A stretch of 64,000 bases of DNA, taken from the NCBI GenBank assembly GCA_030435675.1, contig CM059623.1, forward strand, positions 10,070,012 through 10,134,011, in the 5' to 3' direction. Origin of the DNA: Steinernema hermaphroditum. Its lineage: Eukaryota; Nematoda; Chromadorea; Rhabditida; Steinernematidae. Positions 55,800 through 64,000 of this stretch are shown one piece after another; position 1 is the first letter of the stretch; every line of letters begins with the position of its first letter. The position numbers and the translations under genes were made by a program. The notes beneath the pieces are model-generated. The model was not told where the DNA came from. It saw only the letters and a program-made list of their open reading frames with translations, and did no database searches.

Positions 55800-56708
55800 T
55801 TATCTCCGCTCGAAATTGTTTTTATTTGTGAAAAAACAAGCAGATATAGTTGTTAATTCACGCATAGCACAAAATACACTTGGTTTACTAAAGGAAAGCA
55901 AAAAACGACGCTGATCCTGGTTCACTTTCAAGTCGGTACTTAGAAGCAGTGAGAAAAACATGCACACCGATGTCTTCTTTCCCTCGACGCTGCAGTCAGT
56001 CCCTTCGGGAAGTTTAAATGGTTCGTCCTCTCCTGTGATTGCGACCACTTCTAAACGACTCATTTTCATGTTATTTCTCGGCACTTCAACCTACTTTCAA
56101 CTTCTGACGAGAGCCGGGGGAAGACCTCGTCCAAGTCGTCCTTGTTCTCCTTGGGCCAGGAAAGGTAGTACTTGAGTGCGACTTCACCGAGCTTCGCGTT
56201 GTCACTCTTGATATGGGCCGCAAGAGAGAACATCTAGATGGATGTTTGTGTAATAAGGTTACCCGACATTATCTCTACATTGACGACGCGATTCTTGGTG
56301 GAAGTGGGCAGCTTTTGGAGACTGTGAAGAAAGCCGATACCAGCAGTCTCCCAGCGCTTGTGGAAGTCGGGGTACAACGTCTTGATGACATGAGAACGAA
56401 GAATCATCTCATACATATCGCCAATATCGATTTGGTTTACCATCTTCATCGGTTCGTAGTCGTCAACGGTTAACTGAACAAGAAATAGTGACTAAAATAT
56501 GTGTATAACTGACCGTCTTCAGGAACTCATAGATGTCCTTGGGGATAATGACGTCTTTGTAGTCGTCAAGCGAGCTGTGCATCATTTTCAAGTATTTCTC
56601 AAAGTAGTCCTTCGAGGAGAAGACCCGTTCTTCTAGTTTGTAAAGCGTAGAGATGGGAGCGGCGAGGGAGACGCCAACCAGAATGGCCAGCACTACAATC
56701 GCTTTCAT
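55800..56708 (-). CDS. Divergent FAR-like secreted protein (group B)
   Basis: Exons begin at 56708 (signal peptide MKAIVVLAILVGVSLAAP, then to IIPKDIYEFLKT), about 56473 (LTVDDYEPMKMVNQIDIGDM ... LPTSTKNRVVN), about 56218 (MFSLAAHIKSDNAKLGEVAL, YYLSWPKENKDDLDEVFP) and about 56050 (VAITGEDEPFKLPEGTDCSV). The last exon keeps the group C-terminal motif DExFxxPxxxDC but runs open into a less convincing tail, so the stop at 55800 is uncertain. cttttcag lies just before the ATG. Secreted, helical, lipid binding inferred. Confidence 0.75.
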
Positions 56709-57433
56709 TCTGAAAAGGTTCATTGCGTACGGTGTAGAGAAGGGCACAACTGGAGCGAAAGCGATTAATTCAGTGTATTTATACATAGTCGCCCACTAAT
56801 TTATCTCTTCGGCGACGAGGGAGCAACACACCCGTGCCACTCCCTTGCCGACCTTTGTTCTTGAATTTCTACTTACGTGCAATGCTGAGAATGAACAATG
56901 CTGAGGTGTAAAGACGGCAGTGCCAAGGGAACGGCCATCCAGATAATTGTTGTCATCCTGGGAAGCTGATTTCGGTGTCGGAGCGAAGAACGCAAGTGGA
57001 CACCTGACGCGGATCCGTGGGACCCGGAGTGTTTATTCATTCTGTTTGTCCATTTGTCTTTTTTCTTCGGTTGTCGGCGAGCAACATATCGTGCAAGTTC
57101 CTTGATCTCGTACACCGTCTTGTGCGTCGTTGGAGAAATAGTTGGAGAAGAATTATTGAGCGCGAACGATAGGAGGACAGACTCGGATTATGTGAAGGTG
57201 GCTCATCCTCTATCTTGTGAAACGATTTTGTTTCAAATCAATAGAAGACTGAAATTGGGTCAAATAAGAAGCACGCGTTTCATGATTCACAATTGCGCGA
57301 AGGCCACTTTTTTAACCGTCTTTATAATGTGATTACTACCATTTTATTTCAAATGATATCGAAGAAGCCAATACGTAGTGCTATCTGATGCCATATGCCA
57401 TATGATGCATGCTGCTTAATTGAGGGTTTTAAT
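56709..57433. other. Intergenic region
   Basis: TATA-like tgtataaatac on the minus strand near 56775-56785 fits the promoter of the gene ending at 55800. No gene seen. Confidence 0.3.
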
Positions 57434-58354
57434 TTAATTTTTCAACATTTCATTGAGGTCTTTCTTGAGCTGTTCCAACTCGTCCATATCGGTGTCCTTT
57501 CCCAAGAACATTTCGAAGTTCATTGCGTTGATGAACTTCGAACATCGAACAGGCTTCTCGTCACTGGCGGCGCAGTCCGGAAGATCACTCGGATACGAGA
57601 ATTCATCTTTGTAGAGATTGAAGAGCGGGGTCAGAGCTTAAGACGCAATTTTTCGCTTCGATTGCTACTGAATACCTGATGCCTTTTCACTCAACTTCGG
57701 GAATATCAGTTCGAACTCATCTCTGTTCTCTTGAGGCCAGGTGAGGTAGTATCGAACAAGAGTGAGTCCGCGGCCCATTGGCTTCTTGCTCGCTGGATGT
57801 TTGATCAGAAGGTACGACTAAAAGATACAATCAAACACTTCCTTTTGGGTATTATTCAGTTCTACATTGACCATGTATCCTTTGGTTGTGGAGGAGAGTT
57901 CCTTTAGGCGTCGAAGAAGACCAAATAGACTAGATTGCATGCGCCTGTTGAAATCTGGGTGGCGCGTCATGAACGTAAGCGACGAGTTCACCATTTCGCT
58001 GCCAGTTATGTTGCCACTTCCAATTCTGGTGCCGAACGAGTGAAGGTACTTAATTGCTTCGTAGTCTTCGACGGTGAGCTGAAGATAAGTGGTTTATCCC
58101 CTGAGTCTTGAAATACCCACATTTGCCACAAAACTTCTGATTTCTTCGGGGACAAAGGCAGAATCACTCTGATTGAGAAGGGAGTTGAGAATGGCGAGGA
58201 CATATCCAAATGATTCCTTGGAGTAAAAGCCATTGGAATCGGGTTGCAACTTGGAAAGAAAATTATTATCCTTGAGCTTGTCGAAGGCGGAGCGCGTCTG
58301 CGGCGCTGCTATGGAGGCAGCTATCAAAATAGAAAGGAACAGCACTGTTTTCAT
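57434..58354 (-). CDS. Divergent FAR-like secreted protein (group B)
   Basis: Four exons: from 58354 (signal peptide MKTVLFLSILIAASIAAP; ends FVPEEIRSFVAN), about 58079 (LTVEDYEAIKYLHSFGTRIG, LKELSSTTKGYM), about 57819 (SYLLIKHPASKKPMGRGLTL, RYYLTWPQENRDEFELIFPK) and about 57635 (ALTPLFNLYKDEFSYPSDLP DCAAS split across the motif, CSKFINAMNFEMFLG) to TAA at 57434. This is the clearest group-B member: LTVxDYE, LSSTTK, WPQExxDEfexIFPkLS and the C-terminal DEFxYPxxxPDC-x9-C motif all present. Confidence 0.82.
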
Positions 58355-59444
58355 TCTGGAGCACAGAGATAAGGGACCTCCACAAGACGACTCAGGTCAC
58401 ACTGATGCCGGAGGCCACACTGTTGCTATATAATCGACCCTCTGGAGTCATTTATTCTCGAAAACCTTCCGCTTCTGTTTACGTTCGAGCGCACCTGCCG
58501 GAAGTCGAAAGAATTTGTGACAAGGATCGCCACCTATACATAAAAACAGAAAATAAGGTGGGATCTTGATAGCGGACCGCAGGTCAAGGTACACTGTAAG
58601 GGATCTCCGGAATTACAATGGTGATTTATCTTTCATGGCTCTCGCTTGCGTTTTCGCTAGAGAACAACTGTTTTTTTCGGTTGCCCAAACAGCTTTATAT
58701 CAGCCTTCCGACAAGAGAGCAACCAGGATAATAACAAGGGAAGTGTCCGCGTCAGATCGAGCTGAAAATAGGCACACAGACAAAAGGTGCATAAATAGGC
58801 ACACAAAGGTGGTCGGCTTATGAGCACACCTGACCATATAAACAGCATTTGAAAGCTTCTTGACCGTGGGTATGGCTATATGTATGATTGGCGATGATTA
58901 GCATTGTGCTCATGCGATGGGATGGGTAGTTCTCTTACCTAGCTCGCTTAGGTTAAGGTACGACTCCTCACTCAGTCACTGTTTGTCTTTCTTTAAAGCT
59001 CTGGCATGTAACTTTAGTCCAGCATCCAATTTCTAATAATAAATTTTAAGACCACCGGGTATTCAACAGGTGTATTCGGATAGCTCACTAGAAACGACAA
59101 ACATAGGTTGCCGGGGGATACTCGAACCCTGGACAATAAACTGGTAGGCAAGAGACTTCTCCCCGGCGCAACCAAATAGGCATCTGAGGATCGGCAATCT
59201 TGTCTATATCTATCACCGTCGCATAACTTTCGAAGTATGTTTACATGGCCAAGTGTGTAAAGCCTAAGTACGCGCCTTTTTGGATTTATCGTTCACTAAT
59301 GTAAGCCTACCTCTGTGCACATTTTCAGCTCGATCTGAGGCGTACAAGTCGAAGGGCCCCCTTGCAAGTTAACTACGATATATCGTCGGCGATAAAACTT
59401 CATTATTAATTGAAATGACACAATAATCTCGATTAAAGTGCGCC
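58355..59444. other. Intergenic region with a tRNA-like sequence
   Basis: The minus strand at 59104-59172 resembles a tRNA or tRNA-derived repeat (see separate entry). Otherwise no gene supported. Confidence 0.3.
59104..59172 (-). tRNA. tRNA-like sequence, probably pseudo-tRNA or SINE head
   Basis: On the minus strand it begins ggttgcgccgggg and ends atcccccggcaacc: six of seven acceptor pairs form, and cagggttcgagtatcccc gives a T-arm with a near B-box. The D and anticodon arms do not fold cleanly, so no anticodon is assigned. Confidence 0.3.
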
Positions 59445-60268
59445 TTAGCAATGCGAGAATATATCAGGAGATATGCCGGTTTTCTTGAAGAGATCGGAGC
59501 AGGCCTTCGACAGCTCTCCTTCTGTGGTGCAGTCGGGAACGGTTCTCGGGTACTCAAATGCCTCTTCTTCGTCATTCATCATAAACCGAAAGTTATTAAA
59601 GGATTCTAAATGGATAAAAATTTGCTTAATGATTGCTTTAGAATGAGCAAGCAAATTACCTTTAGCCTTGATTGATAGAGTGGGGAATATCTCGTCTATC
59701 TCATCGTGAACCTCCTGGGGCCAGGAAACAAAATATCTGATGATAGTGTTTTTCTCGACGTTCCCGAGAAGATACACCTGGAAAGTTAACTGGCAGTTTT
59801 CGTTTTCTTCGATATCGCATACGTTGGCTAAGTAGAGTTTAGTCTGACGCGAAAGATTGTCAATTCTACGAAGAAGGCCTTCTAGTGCTCCCACGACTCT
59901 ATTGTAGAAATGAGAGAAACGTTTTTGCCACTCGAGGCCATCGGAGCACATTTCGCCGCCCGTCCTGAATATCTCGAACGCAACGTTGAAAGCTTCGTAG
60001 TCGTCGACGGTTATCTAAAAATAATGATGAACAGATGGACCAACAAGTCGTAAATAACTGATTTTAAGAGGTTTTGCAGCTCTTTCGGGATTACTTCAAC
60101 GCGGTCGACGAATGAGTTTATTTGCTGTAGCTGTATAGCAAACTCTTCCACAGAAAGAAAGCGATTAGGTACATGTAGGCGTCTTTCACCGAATATTGAA
60201 TAGGACAATGGAATAGGACCTGCGACGGAGATGCCTAAGAAGGCGACAAAAATAAGAAGAGTCTTCAT
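59445..60268 (-). CDS. Divergent FAR-like secreted protein (group B)
   Basis: Exons start at 60268 (signal peptide MKTLLIFVAFLGISVAGP; ends VIPKELQNLLKS), about 60015 (ITVDDYEAFNVAFEIFRTGG, LSRQTKLYLAN), about 59779 (VYLLGNVEKNTIIRYFVSWP, QEVHDEIDEIFPTLSIKAK) and about 59605 (SFNNFRFMMNDEEEAFEYPR, then TVPDCTTEGELSKACSDLF, TAA). A tttcag touches the ATG. It is most similar to the gene at 61181 (shared MKTLLI start and DEIxxIFPxLS). Confidence 0.82.
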
Positions 60269-60795
60269 CTGAAACGATGAGATAACACAGTTCACGTAAT
60301 AACACATCGTAGGTTGTCCTTGTCGATGTGCACGAAATGCAGAAGTGAAACACAGCAGTCGTTTACGGTCTATAAAGAAGATGTGACCTGTCAATTGCTG
60401 GCTGATAGCGAATTTGTAAAAAGTCGTGTTCTCTTCCAAATGCTTCACGTCTCTCATGCACTTTCAGTGGCTTTGCAGTGCCCTGGCCATGTACAGTACA
60501 TTATGAGAAACAATGCTTCGTCGTCCATCGTCGACATTCATCAGCAACCATAGCTGCTTTGATAACCGTAAAGAATCTTCTATTAATTGAGAAAATGGAT
60601 CCAGAATCCTAACGACTGCACTCGATATGTGTGCCCATTACGATTTTTAGGGAAATGTTGTAGAGAGAGAGAGGTTAAGGCAGTTTTCAGGGAAACCCGT
60701 GAGGAAGAACATTCCAGGCTTTGCTCCCATGTCAAACGCTACAAGATCTAGACTTAAGTGATTGCATCGTCATTAGCTTATTGAGGTACTAAACC

Positions 60796-60987
60796 TATAA
60801 AGTACACGATAAATGGTGGCGACATCTCTTTTGAGGCCAGTGAGTTCAACTGTGCTATTGATGCTATGTACACTTTAGACAATCAAAATATGTGTCTTTT
60901 TGAGACTGATGCGGTGGTGGAAGTGGACGATTGCGTTCAAAAAGTCATCGCGATCGATGACGATCCACGGGCTATCTATAAATGAAC
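60796..60987 (+). pseudogene. Isolated coding-looking exon
   Basis: Open frame reading KYTINGGDISFEASEFNCAI, YTLDNQNMCLFETDAVVEVD and KVIAIDDDPRAIYK before TGA. Content is protein-like, but no start or upstream exon is found. Immediately followed by a copy of the dispersed GACCGCTCACTCA-type repeat (60994-61075). Possible relic of a gene cut by the repeat. Confidence 0.3.
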
Positions 60988-61180
60988 ACGGGAGGCCAAG
61001 AACAACCACTCACTTAACTGATTTGAGTGAACGATTGGACGACCCGCCCGATCGTTGGGGGCACAAATGAAAGATCTCATGTGCGCTACAGACTGCGATT
61101 TTACCAATATAAAGCACAATACATATATACTGATAGTCACCACCACAATTTGGTATTTTCCGGAGTCCTCAAAACTCATT

Positions 61181-62032
61181 TTAGCAATATTTCATTCCGA
61201 ACTCTTCGGCACTCATCTCGGTGTCGAAATCCATTATCTCGTCGAAGACGTTCGAGCAGCTCTTCGCAATGATTCCGGGGGCTGTGCAGTCGGGAACGTC
61301 ATGGGGATACCTGAACTCGGTGTCGTCGTCGTCGTCGTCGGCCGCGAACATGTTGTACATGCGCAGCAGCTCTAAATTTACACGGCGGATAAGATGCTCA
61401 ATGCTCATCTACTAATTTACTATTTGCCTTCTTGGATAAGGAGGGGAAAATCTGCTCGATCTCATCACGCACTTCTTTTGGCCACTGGAGGTAGTAGATC
61501 ATGAACTGCGTACCGCTGAGCTCGTATTCGCTGACGTCCGCGATTAAATATGCCTAAATGATAAGTGACGATCCCTTTGAAGCTGAAGTGGTCATACGTT
61601 AACGAGGTAGCGTCTGCTCTCAAGCGACAGATTTTGGATTCGGCGAATGCAGCTAGTGACGGCATTTTGGACTTTCCTGGCCAACTCGGGGAAACGTTCT
61701 TTGATCAGCACTTTTTTAGTGCAGACGTCCTCTGTGTCATCTGTCTTGAACAGATCGAAGATAGCCTTCACGCCGTCGTAGTCATCGACGGTTATCTGCA
61801 AAGAGTTGGTGTCACGTCAAGTTTCTAAGTCCATTCAAACCGAATTGACGAGATCACGGATCTCTTTGGGGATGGACTCGATATCGTCAACCATAGCTTG
61901 AATGCTCTCAAGTTGACCCGGGAACTCTTCCCTCGAAGGGAATCCCTTGATCTTTTTAAAGCTGTAGATGCCGGAGAGTGGAGCCCCGAGGGAGATGCCG
62001 ACCAAGACGGAGAGGATGAGAAGAGTCTTCAT
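61181..62032 (-). CDS. Divergent FAR-like secreted protein (group B)
   Basis: Exons start at 62032 (signal peptide MKTLLILSVLVGISLGAP; ends SIPKEIRDLVNS), about 61798 (ITVDDYDGVKAIFDLFKTDD, RFPELARKV, LSLESRRYLVN), about 61555 (AYLIADVSEYELSGTQFMIY, WPKEVRDEIEQIFPSLSKKA) and about 61374 (LLRMYNMFAADDDDDDTEFR, YPHDVPDC, CSNVFDEIM ... FGMKYC, TAA). Acidic Asp run before the YPxxxPDC motif. cgtttcag touches the ATG, giving a likely trans-splice site. First gene of the minus-strand array. Confidence 0.83.
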
Positions 62033-62399
62033 CTGAAACGATTCGATCAAAACACTCTGGCCTCAAGCAGGAAGTAGGGGAGAAGCAGAAGTGAAGGGCA
62101 GGTAAGTAGATAGAGCAATGCCAATGGCTTTAAATGAGATGCGATGTACCAGTTGACTGCTGATAACAAACGCACACCGAATTTGCAAAAACTCTTCCCA
62201 CTGTCTATGCAGAATGGACCCATTTATCGACGCTTCACTAAAGAGAAATAGCAGCAAGAAGGAAGTTATCATATGATTTGACGGCTCTGAGCGGCATCAA
62301 CATCATTTCGTAGTCTGGTAGGACTAGGGCAGTTCAACGTTTATTAAAAGCACAGGTATATCTGTGGGCTATAATACATCTTCATTTCATTCATTTCAT
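62033..62399. other. Intergenic region
   Basis: Nothing supported apart from the microsatellite-like cttcatttcattcatttca at about 62380-62400, which is the 3' tail of the adjacent LINE. Confidence 0.35.
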
Positions 62400-62890
62400 T
62401 TATTTTGCGATCTCATATTGCTTCACAATGTCGCACCCCGATATCACACCATTCCTGTCTGCAGACTCGTCGCGCGTGCCGTCTCCAATTAGTCGTCTGG
62501 AGTGTCTTGCAGAAGTCGTCACGCCAGCGTCTTCGCGGTCTCCCGTGCGGTCGTGTCGTGTGTGGTCTCCACGATTCAATCTTCTGCGACCACTTCTCGG
62601 TTTCGTCATTCGCGAGTCGCCATCCGTAAGTCCACTTCCGACGCGTTGCCGCTTCTACAACGTCTTTCAGCTTCGTCACGCCTCTCAGCCACTCGTTCGA
62701 TTTCTTGTCCAGCAATCTGACGCCGATCATCCTTCGCTCCATCCTGCGCTGTGCTGTGGCGAGTTTCTTCTTCGCCGTCTTCGTTAACGCCCAAGTTTCA
62801 GAAGCGTATAGCAATGCCGGAAGGATGCACTGGTTGAAGAGGCGCCGTTTCCACTTCATCATCACCGACTGAGACGTAAGGAACTGTTGA
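62380..62890 (-). mobile_element. 5'-truncated non-LTR retrotransposon (RTE-like LINE), 3' end only
   Basis: An open frame of 150 codons (62865-62413) begins MMMKWKRRLFNQCILPALLY and contains ASETWALTKTAKKKLATAQR, RMIGVRLLDKKSNEWLR, RRKWTYGWRLANDE and RPHGRPRRRWRDDF. This is the standard C-terminal 'thumb/endonuclease-reverse transcriptase tail' of RTE and related LINEs. The palm motifs are absent, so the copy is 5'-truncated. The 3' end is marked by a short tandem (ATGAA)-type tail, typical of RTE elements. Confidence 0.88.
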
Positions 62891-63235
62891 TACTGGCTGT
62901 TGATACATCTTCAAGGAGAAAAAATAGAACCATCCGAACCATCGTTGTGTTTCTCGAAAAGCGTTGCGCAGGCCTCAGGTATCTCTTCATCAGTCGTAAA
63001 GAGAACTGGGGTATTGAAAGCTTGTCCACCGAAGCCTTGAGGAAATGCTTAAAATGTGATTAAACAAAAAGTCCCTTTGCGTGACACCAGGAAGTCACAT
63101 GATACTGGAGTGCTCCGCACAAACGAAAATACTATCCTTATCTTGAGCACCATTTTTTCGTCTACAATAGGAAAGATACGGTTGGAGAGGTGAGTTCATT
63201 TGTCGTTGTGTTTTTTGCTGTATTTTGTTATGTGT

Positions 63236-63632
63236 TGTGACTAGAGATGGAATACCACACGCAACGGCTGGAGCATACATGGACAGAATAAGCACGAATA
63301 TCGGTGGCTAAATTTGCTTCGCCAGTGTGCATAGAGTAGTTAAATAATCGATCTACACTTGCGAATTCAGATTTCGAAACTTTGGATGCAAAAATCGGAA
63401 GAAAATCCAACGGCTGGCTCCAACCGGTTGGCCCAGCCGGTTGGAGTCAGCCGTTGGATTTTCTCTCAATTTTTGCATTGAAAGTTGCGGTATCCGGTAA
63501 CGAAAGTGTAGATTAATTATTTAACTACTCTATGCGCACTGGCGAAGCAAATTTAGCCACCGATATTCGTGCTTATTCTGTCCATGTATGCTCCAGCCGT
63601 TGCGTGTGGTATTCCATCTCTGGTTGTGACTG
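63236..63632. mobile_element. Long foldback element (near-perfect palindrome, MITE-like)
   Basis: Two arms of about 195 bp pair around a centre near 63432. Outer ends carry agagatggaataccacacgc and its complement; the inner ends read aaatccaacggctggctcca against ggagtcagccgttggatttt. Mismatches and small indels are few and concentrated near gatttcgaaactttgg. No coding capacity. Flanks show tgtgac on both sides, but the target duplication is not certain. It lies 20-30 bp before the repeat-protein exon. Confidence 0.85.
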
Positions 63633-63650
63633 CCAAATGACTTGCAAGGC

Positions 63651-64000
63651 AATATGATTTACCCGGTCACCGGACCCGACGGACTACCACTTGCTACTGA
63701 CACTACTGGTCACTTTGTTTCCCCTTCAGGAGAAGAGGTGAAAGTTGACGAGAGCGGTCGCCCACTTGGACCTGATGGATCTGTCCTGCCTACTGAAGAA
63801 TCTGGCAAGTACGTATACCCAGTGATTGGCCCCGACGGAAAACCTCTTCCCACCGATGAAAATCAAAGACCAATCTACCCTGTGGTTGGACCTGACGGCC
63901 AGCCTCTGGCGTCCGATTCTGAGGGAAGACCTCTTGGGCCCGACGGTCGCCCGCTTCCTACCAACGCCGCCGGACAGCCTGTGGCGCCTGATGGAACGCC
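63651..64000 (+). CDS. Repeat protein with GPDGxPLPT modules (3' partial)
   Basis: Open from at least 63654 to the window end without a stop. It encodes tandem modules such as [67 protein letters not shown] and [16 protein letters not shown]. Each is about 14-28 residues, centred on GPDGxPL followed by (P/A)(T/S)(D/N)xxG. Such low-complexity Gly/Pro/Asp repeats occur in nematode extracellular (cuticle-associated) proteins; the exact family is not identified. The start is unknown: ttgcaag at 63642-63648 could be an acceptor, or ATG at 63654 a start. Confidence 0.7.

Noticed and set aside
1..64000. CRISPR arrays, bacterial operons, riboswitches, prophage
   Set aside because: The window is spliced nuclear nematode DNA; repeats seen are transposon-like or segmental and none has CRISPR spacing.

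Overview
The window is nuclear DNA of a rhabditid-type nematode. Genes are split by very short GT-AG introns (mostly 40-55 nt). Several have a TTTCAG acceptor butted against the ATG, as expected for spliced-leader trans-splicing. The gene families are nematode ones: fatty-acid/retinol-binding (FAR) proteins, a divergent Skp1-related protein, TIL-domain inhibitors, an insulin-like peptide, an M17 aminopeptidase of the W07G4.4/lap-2 type and a ttx-7-like inositol monophosphatase. Genus cannot be read from the sequence. Exon models were built by eye from open frames, splice signals and phase, so single exon edges may be off by a base or by one alternative splice site.

Layout. 1-8.3 kb: two convergent SET8-like methyltransferase genes. 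Their SET exon is nearly identical while the rest has diverged, and the plus copy also carries repeated domains that look like degenerate Ulp1 proteases. 8.5-9.5 kb: a segmental duplicate of 54.2-55.3 kb, each copy with an identical small secreted protein. 10.3-24 kb: FAR genes (six intact) around an inositol monophosphatase that has two phase-matched, mutually exclusive exons. 20.4-28 kb: secreted Trp/Gly/His-rich proteins with Thr-rich tails, including an inverted gene pair flanking a TTAA-type foldback element, plus a Skp1-related gene and a mucin-like gene. 29-36 kb: small secreted proteins, an insulin-like peptide, a TIL inhibitor and the first of three copies of a Gly-rich secreted gene. 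36-41 kb: mostly non-coding, with repeats. 41.4-43.1 kb: complete acyl-CoA thioesterase/BAAT gene. 43.9-52.8 kb: a FAR-like gene, two members of an uncharacterised family beginning MxxVPFxFC, the third Gly-rich gene and the aminopeptidase. 52.7-62 kb: array of divergent FAR-like genes on the minus strand. 62.4-64 kb: a 5'-truncated RTE-type LINE, a perfect-looking 400-bp foldback, and the start of a gene coding GPDGxPLP repeats that runs off the window.

Overall this is an accessory-gene-rich region. Conserved enzymes are isolated among expanding families of small secreted lipid-binding or extracellular proteins, with much local inversion, segmental duplication and apparent gene conversion.
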